Below are positions 6,285 through 12,010 of a stretch of 12,010 nt of DNA, one piece after another (the first letter of the stretch is position 1; the number at the start of each line of letters is the position of its first letter). The notes under the pieces are model-generated. The model was given only the letters and a program-made list of their open reading frames with translations, was not told the DNA's origin and did no database searches. Source of the DNA: an uncultured Gammaproteobacteria bacterium. GTDB taxonomy: Bacteria; Pseudomonadota; Gammaproteobacteria; Steroidobacterales; Woeseiaceae. Both the position numbers and the translations under genes were made by a program. The stretch spans positions 1-12,010 of the forward strand of contig CALKYK010000132.1 in assembly GCA_938003715.1 (NCBI GenBank), given 5' to 3'.

Positions 6285-7700
6285 TCAGCGACGATTGCGG
6301 TTGGCGAAGTAGAACGCGAGACCTGCGCCGATAAAAAGCAGGCAGCCGCCGGCAATCTTTGCCACGAACAGGCCCGGGTTCGACGTGCCCTCCGGTGGCA
6401 ACATCGCCAGCCCGACCGACAGCGCGGTCGCGGCGAATCCCAGTCCGCCGAAAAGCCACGGGCCGAACGCACCGAACGGCACGTGGCGCACGTTCCCGTC
6501 GCTGCCCGCCGCCTTGCGCCGCAACACCGGCAGTGCGGCGAACATGTACAGGAAGGGAATGAAGTACAGGATGATCGTCATATCGAGGAGCAGGATGTAA
6601 GCCTCCTCGATCGTCGACTCGGTCACCGCCGCCATCATCAGCAAGGTCACGATTACGCCCTGCGTGTACAGCGCGACATGCGGCGAGCCGTATTTCGGAT
6701 GCATCCTGCCAAGTGCGGCCGGCAGGTAGCGGTCGATGCCGATTACGAACGGGATGCGTGCGACGCCGGTCAGCCAGGCGCCGAAGCCGCCGGTCGAGCT
6801 CAGCACGATCAGGAACGCGCCGATGAGACCGATGCCGGGCAGCGCGATGCGTTCGCCAATCGCGGCGAGTGCCTGCGGCAGGCCGGTGATCACGTCGATC
6901 TCTCCTTCCGGCACGGCGACGAGCAGCACCCCGGTGCCGACGATGTAGATGAACGCGATCAGCAGGCCGGAGATCAGCATGCCGCGCGGGATCGAGCGGC
7001 GCGGATCGACGATCTCTCCGCCCATCGCGGAGCCGAGCTCCAGGCCGGCGAACGCGAACGTCATCGTCGCGAAAAACGTGAGCATCGGCAGGTTGCCGAG
7101 ATCGGGCACCATCGACTGCGCGGTGAACGAGGTTTCGCTGCCGTGCACGGCCCAGGCCCAGATGCCGCATACGGCAAGGACGACGAATATCGCACCGGTG
7201 CCCATCGCGCCGACGTTCTGGATCCACTTGCCGCGCTTCAGGCCGACCACGTTCGCTGCGATGACGACCCACAGGAGCGTCAGCGCGAACGCCGCGTTGT
7301 AGTACGGGCTGTCCTCGAGCCCGAGCCAGCGATCACCGCCGAGATAGAGGAATGCGCCGGCGATGAACAGGAGCAGTCCCGGGTAATAGAAGAGATTGTT
7401 GACCCAGTACGCCCAGCCGGCGATGAAGCCGTGCATCTCGCCGAACGCGGACTTGCTCCAGAGATAGATGCCGCCCTCGCCCGGTTCCCGCGAGGACAGT
7501 TCCATCACCGCGAGCCCCGACGGTATGAAGAAGACGAGCGCGGCGAGTAACCATAACAACAGAGCCGACGGCCCCATCTGCGCCGCGGTCGACAGCCAGC
7601 GGATGCCGAGGATCGCCGCAATATTCAGCAGCACGAGGTCCATCACGCCGAGCGTGCGGTGCAGACCGTTGCCCGGCTGTTGTTGTGATTCTTCTGCCAT
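6285..7700 (-). CDS. APC-family amino-acid permease
   Basis: 471-aa integral inner-membrane protein with about 12 hydrophobic segments, the usual length and count for the amino acid-polyamine-organocation family. The first helix (DLVLLNIAAILGIRWL, about residues 21-36) ends at GIRWL where APC carriers have an unwound Gly-rich substrate turn. The second segment is followed by a loop with ELSSREPGEGGIYLW (67-81), matching the conserved loop of the family, and later comes GGEIVDPRRSIPRG, also family-typical. Expected role: uptake or exchange of an amino acid or related amine; specificity is not readable. ATG start supported by GGAG 7 nt upstream on the minus strand and a short hydrophilic N-terminus (GNGLHRTLGVMD). 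It is monocistronic, divergent from the serine hydrolase, and its stop abuts the palindromic element. Confidence 0.92.
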   Translation of the reverse strand: MAEESQQQPGNGLHRTLGVMDLVLLNIAAILGIRWLSTAAQMGPSALLLWLLAALVFFIPSGLAVMELSSREPGEGGIYLWSKSAFGEMHGFIAGWAYWVNNLFYYPGLLLFIAGAFLYLGGDRWLGLEDSPYYNAAFALTLLWVVIAANVVGLKRGKWIQNVGAMGTGAIFVVLAVCGIWAWAVHGSETSFTAQSMVPDLGNLPMLTFFATMTFAFAGLELGSAMGGEIVDPRRSIPRGMLISGLLIAFIYIVGTGVLLVAVPEGEIDVITGLPQALAAIGERIALPGIGLIGAFLIVLSSTGGFGAWLTGVARIPFVIGIDRYLPAALGRMHPKYGSPHVALYTQGVIVTLLMMAAVTESTIEEAYILLLDMTIILYFIPFLYMFAALPVLRRKAAGSDGNVRHVPFGAFGPWLFGGLGFAATALSVGLAMLPPEGTSNPGLFVAKIAGGCLLFIGAGLAFYFANRNRR

Positions 7701-7744
7701 GCCCGGCTCCGTCGAAACTTCCGTTATGATGCGGGGTCAGAGCG

Positions 7745-7750
7745 ATTATA
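7745..7750 (-). promoter_or_regulatory. -10 box (TATAAT) upstream of the APC permease
   Basis: A perfect TATAAT on the minus strand lies 44 bp before the permease ATG in the 63-bp divergent gap, implying a leader of roughly 35-40 nt. No good -35 hexamer is visible 16-18 bp upstream, and the -35 region would fall inside the start of the divergent serine hydrolase gene. Confidence 0.45.
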
Positions 7751-7763
7751 CCGGCGCACAACA

Positions 7764-8813
7764 ATGAAGAATCGCCCTCGAACCCAGCCTCTTTTTTCCT
7801 GCCTGCTCATCATCGTCGCGATGTCGACGATGTCGTCGCTGCATGCGGAAACGAAAACGGCGGTCGACCGCGCCCTGTTCAAGTCGGCGCTCGCGAAAGC
7901 GGCAACGATGCCGCGCCTGCATAGCCTTTTGATCAGCTACGACGGCCAGCTCGTCGTCGAGGAATACTTCAACGGCCAGAACCCCAATCGTCGCGCCAAC
8001 GTGAAGTCGGTGTCGAAAACGATCATGTCGGCACTGATCGGCATCGCGATCGACCAGGGACATATTGCCGGGCTCCAGCAACCTGTCGCCGAATACTACG
8101 CCGAGCTCATCGACGACGAGGCGAAGCGCGGCATCACGGTCGGCCACCTGCTGTCGATGCGCGCGGGGCTCGAGACGACCAGTTTTTACAACTACGGCGC
8201 CTGGGTGTTGAGCCCGGACTGGGTCGCCTTCCAGCTTCGCCAGCCGCTATTGGCTGCACCCGGTTCGCGCATGATCTACAGCACCGGGTACACGCACCTC
8301 CTGTCCGCGATCCTGACCGAGGCGACCGGCCAGTCGACATACCGCTTTGCGCGCGACGCGCTGGCGCGCCCGCTCGGTTTCGAACTCGCGGAATGGCCAC
8401 GCGATCCGCAGGGCATCTACTTCGGCGGCAACAACATGGAGCTGACACCGCGGCAGATGCTCGAGTTCGGCGAGCTGTACCTGAACGGCGGCCGAGCCGA
8501 CGAACGCCAGGTCATCCCGGCGGACTGGGTCGAGACCTCACTGACGCCGGTCGTGCGCTCGAGGCGCGACAGCGCCCGTCAGTACGGCTACGGCTGGTGG
8601 ACGCGGAAGATGGCGGGCGTCGATACCGCGTTCGCCTGGGGCTACGGCGGCCAGTTCATCCTGCTGGCGCCGGACCTCGACCTGGTGATCGTCACGACCT
8701 CGAGCAGCATTCCGGGCGACACCCGGCGCCGGCACATCCGCGGTCTGTACGACCTGCTCGAAGACGACATCATCGCGCCGGCCGCGCACGCGGTTGCGCA
8801 TGCTTTCAATTGA
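7764..8813 (+). CDS. Exported beta-lactamase-fold serine hydrolase (NylB/class C-like)
   Basis: 349 aa with an N-terminal signal peptide (basic PRTQP, hydrophobic core, cleavage probably after LHA at residue 28), so it acts in the periplasm or outside. The penicillin-binding/beta-lactamase fold motifs are in order: SVSK (Ser82 nucleophile, Lys85), YST (Tyr172, catalytic tyrosine motif) and WGYGGQ (292-297, in place of the KTG/HxG box). NNMELTPRQM (223-232) is also typical of family members like 6-aminohexanoate-dimer hydrolase NylB and of esterases. The reaction could be amide, ester or D-peptide hydrolysis; true beta-lactamase activity is not implied. The start has little Shine-Dalgarno support but gives a complete signal peptide. 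A small Cys-rich gene follows 4 bp after the stop. Confidence 0.9.
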   Translation: MKNRPRTQPLFSCLLIIVAMSTMSSLHAETKTAVDRALFKSALAKAATMPRLHSLLISYDGQLVVEEYFNGQNPNRRANVKSVSKTIMSALIGIAIDQGHIAGLQQPVAEYYAELIDDEAKRGITVGHLLSMRAGLETTSFYNYGAWVLSPDWVAFQLRQPLLAAPGSRMIYSTGYTHLLSAILTEATGQSTYRFARDALARPLGFELAEWPRDPQGIYFGGNNMELTPRQMLEFGELYLNGGRADERQVIPADWVETSLTPVVRSRRDSARQYGYGWWTRKMAGVDTAFAWGYGGQFILLAPDLDLVIVTTSSSIPGDTRRRHIRGLYDLLEDDIIAPAAHAVAHAFN

Positions 8814-8817
8814 GCGG

Positions 8818-9039
8818 ATGGCGAACACGGCCCCGATCATCGCTGAATCGACGCTGACCTGCCCGGAGTGCGGGCATCGCTCGAAAGACCGAATGCCGAC
8901 GAATGCCTGTCAGTTCTTTTACGACTGCCAGGGTTGCGGCGCCGTGCTGCGTCCGAAAAGCGGCGACTGTTGCGTCTACTGTTCCTACGGCGACGTGCCC
9001 TGCCCGCCCGTGCAGCAGGACCGTGCCTGCTGCAGTTAA
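8818..9039 (+). CDS. GDCCVxC domain protein (Cys form of a seleno-protein family)
   Basis: 73-aa Cys-rich protein of the family named for its GDCCVxC motif, here GDCCVYCSYGDVPCPP (residues 48-63). It carries two CxxC/CxxCG pairs (TCPECGH near residue 15, DCQGCG near 36) that could form a zinc site, and ends in CCS. Known family members occur with Cys or selenocysteine in the motif; both motif codons here are Cys (TGT TGC), so no recoding is needed. Function is not established; thiol redox or metal handling is plausible. No signal peptide is seen, so probably cytoplasmic. The ATG at 8818 starts 4 bp after the serine hydrolase stop; an in-frame ATG at 8794 would overlap that gene by 20 bp and add eight residues of no family character. 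The stop TAA overlaps the convergent deacylase stop. Confidence 0.88.
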   Translation: MANTAPIIAESTLTCPECGHRSKDRMPTNACQFFYDCQGCGAVLRPKSGDCCVYCSYGDVPCPPVQQDRACCS

Positions 9040-10667
9040 GGAGACTCTGATCGATTCTCGTCGCCAGCCGGGCGCTTCAATGGCATGCCCGCAAGTGCGC
9101 CGGTCGCCTGCCCGTCGCGAACTGCCGCCTCGCCGTTGACGAACACGTGCAGGACGCCTTCGGCGTACTGCCGCGGCTCCTCGAACGTCGCAGTATCGCG
9201 GTAGCGGTGCGGATCCAGCACGACGACGTCGGCGACATAGCCTTCGCGCAGGTAGCCCCTGTCGGGCAAACGGTAGAAATCCGCGGCGAGTCCCGAGTAG
9301 CTGCGAATGACGAACTCGGGCGCGAGCAGGTTTTCCTCGAAAACGAAGTGGCGCATCTTCTTCGGAAACGCCCCGTAGGTGCGCGGGTGGGTGATCGGCT
9401 GGTCCGGGCGCGGCGTACGGCCGTCGGTGCAGGTCATCATCCATGGTTCCTGCGCCAGCCGGCGCGTGTTCGCGTGATCGTAGAGCTCCAGGTTCATCAC
9501 GCCCGCGTTGCCGTCGCGCAGCACCCACTGCACCGTCTCGGCCGCGGACAGTTCTCGCTCGGCGGCCAACTCCGCCAGCGTCCTGCCGTTCAGGTCCGGG
9601 CGCGGATCGACGAACAGGATCCTGTCCGGCCCGCCGCGTATCGCGAGCATCGCGTTCGTCGCCTCGATGATTTCGCCGCGCACGTCCGGGTCGTCGAAGC
9701 GGGCGACCATTTCTTCCTGGCCGCCGGCCACCGCCCAGTCCGGAATCGTGTACGAGCGCAGGTTGCTTTGCGTCGCGGTGTACGGATGGTGCGCCGCCCA
9801 GACGTCCACGCCGCGCGCGCGGGCCTCGTTGATCAGGCGCGCGCCCACGTCTGCGCGACCGTAATTGTGTGCGCCCTGCAGGTTGTAGTGGCTGAATATG
9901 CCGCGCAGCCCGGACTCCTCGATGATGCGGATGCCTTCGGCCACCGACGCGTCGTAGCCGATGCCCTGGTACACCGCGCCGAGGTCGCGATCGTGGGTGT
10001 CGTAGATCGCGTTCGGGAACTCCGCGGCGACCTTTGCGATCTCGATGACCTCTTCCGTCGCCGCGTAGGTGCCCGGCACGTAAAACAGTCCCGTCGACAG
10101 GCCGAACGCGCCCTCTTCCATCGCCTGTCGCACGAGTGCCTGCATCTGTTCCAGCTCCGCCGCGGTCGGTTCGCGGTCTTCGAGGCCCATCACGTCGCTT
10201 CGAACGGCGCCGTGGCCGACGAACACCAGGCCGTTGACGCCGATGCCGTTGTCGCGCCACAGGTCGAGCCGATTGGCAACGTTCGCCTGCCCCGATCCGT
10301 CGAGGCCTAGCACGACCGTCGTGATGCCCTGGTACAGGTAGGGAACGGCGTCGCGGCCGTAGGCCTCGTACAGTACCGCGAGGGTCTGGGCGGGGATGAG
10401 GGTAGGCGTAGCCGATCGTCCGGCGGTGACGATGACGCGTTCGGCACTGACGTCGGCCACGTCCGCGTCGCCGATGAATGCGATCCGCTCACCGGTCAGC
10501 CCGACGTCGGTGACGTAGGGCGCATCGCCCACGCCGTCGTAGACGAGCCCCCCGGTAATCAGCGTGTCGACGGTGCGCGCGTCCGGCGCCGGCGCATCGG
10601 CCGGACGCGAACAGGCGGTGAAGAGCACGAGTACGGAAACGAACGGCAACAGGTTGCGGATCTGCAT
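9036..10667 (-). CDS. D-aminoacylase-like amidohydrolase lipoprotein lacking the HxH motif
   Basis: 543 aa, homologous over its length to the deacylase at 3537-5111. Signal peptide with lipobox-like FTAC (Cys19, Ser at +2) predicts an outer-membrane lipoprotein; Phe at -3 is unusual. Kept active-site positions are THDRD (His225), FSHYN (His260) and CTDG (Asp415). Where the paralogue has PGFIDPHTH this protein reads PTLIPAQTL, so both His of the HxH become Gln94 and Leu96, and the segment that follows is two residues shorter. The Cys metal ligand position reads GLDG (Asp123), as Asp in the paralogue. The enzyme may use a single metal bound by the remaining residues, or may be inactive or altered. 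A local sequence error is possible, although the frame is open throughout. The ATG is preceded by GGGGGAG with suitable spacing. It is convergent with the GDCCVxC gene and divergent from the VOC gene. Confidence 0.88.
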   Translation of the reverse strand: MQIRNLLPFVSVLVLFTACSRPADAPAPDARTVDTLITGGLVYDGVGDAPYVTDVGLTGERIAFIGDADVADVSAERVIVTAGRSATPTLIPAQTLAVLYEAYGRDAVPYLYQGITTVVLGLDGSGQANVANRLDLWRDNGIGVNGLVFVGHGAVRSDVMGLEDREPTAAELEQMQALVRQAMEEGAFGLSTGLFYVPGTYAATEEVIEIAKVAAEFPNAIYDTHDRDLGAVYQGIGYDASVAEGIRIIEESGLRGIFSHYNLQGAHNYGRADVGARLINEARARGVDVWAAHHPYTATQSNLRSYTIPDWAVAGGQEEMVARFDDPDVRGEIIEATNAMLAIRGGPDRILFVDPRPDLNGRTLAELAAERELSAAETVQWVLRDGNAGVMNLELYDHANTRRLAQEPWMMTCTDGRTPRPDQPITHPRTYGAFPKKMRHFVFEENLLAPEFVIRSYSGLAADFYRLPDRGYLREGYVADVVVLDPHRYRDTATFEEPRQYAEGVLHVFVNGEAAVRDGQATGALAGMPLKRPAGDENRSESP

Positions 10668-10697
10668 GGACTTCTCCCCCGGGGTGCGGCTTCACGA

Positions 10698-10703
10698 ATT
10701 ATA
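10698..10703 (-). promoter_or_regulatory. -10 box (TATAAT) upstream of the second deacylase lipoprotein
   Basis: A perfect TATAAT on the minus strand lies 30 bp before the ATG at 10667, in a short AT-rich island of the 104-bp divergent gap. It predicts a leader of about 25 nt that contains the ribosome site. No convincing -35 hexamer is seen at normal spacing. Confidence 0.45.
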
Positions 10704-10771
10704 TGACCTCGCTCCGGCCGGCGTTTACATTGCTGCTATGCTTGGCACCGGACTGCGCGTAAGGGGGAGCC

Positions 10772-11224
10772 GTGAATCGCGTCGTAATCCTGGCACTGGC
10801 GGCCACGCTGGCCGCCTGCGCGGCCGACGGGGGAAGAATGATGAATGCGCCGTCGATCGCGTCGTCGACAACGATGTTCTACTACGACGACATCGGTCCT
10901 GCCTCGCACTTCTACGGCGAGGTACTCGGTCTCGAGAAAACGCTCGACTGGGAGTGGGTCCGGTTCTTCAGCACCGGCCCGGCCAGCTCGGTCGGCGTCG
11001 TCACGGTCGGCGACGGCGCATGGCACCAGGTGCAGGACAGGAACTCGGTCATGCTGAGCCTGGTGACCGACGACGTCGACGCCTGGTACGAACGCCTTGT
11101 GGATCGCGACGACGTCACGTTCCTGAAGGACATCCGCGACGGCGGCGGCATAAGGAGCTTCCTGCTCGAGGATCCCGGCGGCTACACGGTCGAGTTCTTC
11201 CAGTGGCTGGAGCAGCCGGAGTGA
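10772..11224 (+). CDS. VOC-fold (glyoxalase/bleomycin-resistance-like) lipoprotein
   Basis: 150 aa. A short lipoprotein signal with lipobox LAAC (Cys16, Ala at +2) is followed by one vicinal-oxygen-chelate module, about residues 34-145: a first strand TMFYYDDI, helix ASHFYGEVLGL, a second beta-alpha unit with LVTDDVDAWYERL, and a final strand LEDPGGYTVEFFQW. The last-strand Glu (VEFF) is kept, but the His normally found in the first strand and in the strand before DDVDA is absent, so a full glyoxalase metal site is not apparent. A single module usually dimerises. The function is not known; binding of a small molecule is possible. GTG start: AAGGGGGAG at 10761-10769 is well placed. The stop is 3 bp before the next ATG, so it is co-transcribed with the NSS symporter. 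Confidence 0.85.
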   Translation: MNRVVILALAATLAACAADGGRMMNAPSIASSTTMFYYDDIGPASHFYGEVLGLEKTLDWEWVRFFSTGPASSVGVVTVGDGAWHQVQDRNSVMLSLVTDDVDAWYERLVDRDDVTFLKDIRDGGGIRSFLLEDPGGYTVEFFQWLEQPE

Positions 11225-11227
11225 TGC

Positions 11228-12010
11228 ATGCCTGACGGTCAGCGCGCCGCCTGGTCGAGCCGCCCGGCGTTCCTTCTGGCGACGATCGGCGGCGCGGTCG
11301 GCCTCGGCAACCTGTGGCGCTTTCCGTACATCGCCGGCGACAACGGCGGCGGCGGCTTCGTGCTGGTCTATCTCGCGTTCGTGTTCCTGCTCGGCGTGCC
11401 GCTGATGGCGGGCGAGATGCTGCTCGGCAAGCGCGGGCACATGAGCCCGGTCAATTCCATCGCGACGCTGGTGCGCGAACAGGGCGCGCACCCGTTCTGG
11501 CGCTCGATCGGCTAGATCAGCCTGCTGGTGTCGTTCGTCGGCCTGTCGTATTACGCGGTCGTCGCGGCGTGGGCGATGGACTACCTTGCGCTGGCCGCGA
11601 CCGATGCGTTCGCAGGCTTCGACGGCGGCGCATCGCAGTCCGCGTTCGGCCAGCGCATCGACAAGCCCGGTTACCAGGTGTTGCTGCACGGCTCGTTCAT
11701 CGCGATGACGGTCTGGGTCGTCGCGCGCGGCGTCAATCGCGGCATCGAACGCGCGTCGAAGGTGCTGATGCCGGCGCTGTTCGGCGTCATCATCGTGCTG
11801 GTCGTCTACAACCTGCTGCGCGCCGATTTTTCCGCCGCGGTGACGTTCCTGTTCGCACCCGACTTCAGCCGCCTGACGGCGCAGTCCTACCTGATGGCGC
11901 TCGGCCAGGCGCTGTTCTCGTTGGGCATCGGCGTCGGCCTGATGATCACCTACAGCTCGTACATGCCGCGCGAGTATTCGCTCAAGACCTCGGCCACCGT
12001 CATCTGCGTC
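11228..12010 (+). pseudogene. NSS-family sodium-dependent transporter, interrupted by in-frame TAG and cut by window end
   Basis: The gene starts at ATG 11228 (GGAG at 11218-11221, 6 nt spacing) and encodes the first helix signature of neurotransmitter:sodium symporters: GGAVGLGNLWRFPY followed by NGGGGF. A TAG stands at 11513-11515, codon 96, where family members commonly have Trp (IGW, TGG). The same frame then continues open to the window end with unmistakable NSS sequence: SYYAVVAAW, GVNRGIERASKVLMP, and ALGQALFSLGIGVG. So a single TGG-to-TAG type change, real or a sequence error, splits an otherwise intact gene. If real, the 95-residue product would hold only two helices and be inactive. 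TAG is a genuine stop elsewhere in this window (5109-5111). The family imports amino acids or related osmolytes with Na+. Co-directional with the VOC lipoprotein gene. Confidence 0.82.

Noticed and set aside
5900..6312. Several short overlapping frames within the palindromic element
   Set aside because: They run through the inverted repeats, lack ribosome sites and look like no protein; the structure is explained by repeats.
6483..7550. Long plus-strand frame opposite the permease
   Set aside because: Highly charged, low-complexity translation, whereas the minus-strand frame has clear APC membrane segments.
8794..8817. Earlier ATG start for the GDCCVxC protein
   Set aside because: It would overlap the serine hydrolase gene and add eight residues without family character; the ATG at 8818 suits the motif position better.
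8965..8985. Selenocysteine recoding in the GDCCVxC gene
   Set aside because: All codons in the motif are TGT or TGC; there is no in-frame TGA before the TAA stop.
9147..10310. 387-codon plus-strand frame opposite the second deacylase
   Set aside because: His/Arg/Val-rich shadow; the minus strand encodes a lipoprotein amidohydrolase with conserved motifs.
10733..10771. TTTACA as a -35 box for the VOC/NSS operon
   Set aside because: It matches five of six bases, but no acceptable -10 hexamer lies 16-18 bp downstream.

Overview
The window is 12 kb of GC-rich, gene-dense bacterial chromosome. Third codon positions are strongly G/C, genes overlap by 4 bp, three products are exported lipoproteins, and a GDCCVxC protein, an NSS transporter and intergenic palindromic repeats are present. 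Together these suggest a free-living, probably marine or environmental, gammaproteobacterium-like organism. That placement is inference; there is no rRNA or other taxonomic marker here. No phage, IS transposase, tRNA or CRISPR array was seen.

Layout. (1) 3-5111, plus strand: four genes joined by GTGA/GTGA/ATGA overlaps. They are a YtcJ-type amidohydrolase (5' end outside the window), a PYROXD2-like FAD oxidoreductase, an imine reductase/reductive aminase-like NADP(H) enzyme, and a D-aminoacylase-family lipoprotein. (2) 5186-5746: an exported His/Met-rich protein of unknown function, closed by a strong intrinsic terminator. (3) 5802-6284: no gene. It holds a 444-bp palindromic element with 22-bp perfect terminal inverted repeats, inside which lie several hairpins; two of these share a loop but have different, still self-complementary arms. 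(4) 6285-7700, minus: an APC amino-acid permease. (5) 7764-9039, plus: an exported beta-lactamase-fold serine hydrolase and a small Cys-rich GDCCVxC protein. (6) 9036-10667, minus: a second D-aminoacylase-like lipoprotein, convergent with (5) and sharing the 4-bp TTAA stop overlap, in which the HxH metal motif reads QTL. (7) 10772-12010, plus: a VOC-fold lipoprotein followed by an NSS sodium:amino-acid symporter broken by an in-frame TAG.

How the parts may work together (inference): four predicted hydrolases, three of them possibly acting on amide bonds, lie with two amino-acid-type transporters and an oxidase/imine-reductase pair. This fits scavenging of N-acylated or D-configured amino acids or related amides: cleavage at the cell envelope, uptake by APC/NSS carriers, and cytoplasmic amine-imine redox chemistry. 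No substrate can be read from the sequence. The points most worth checking are the four-gene operon, the missing HxH in the second deacylase, the covarying hairpins, and the TGG-to-TAG type lesion in the symporter.
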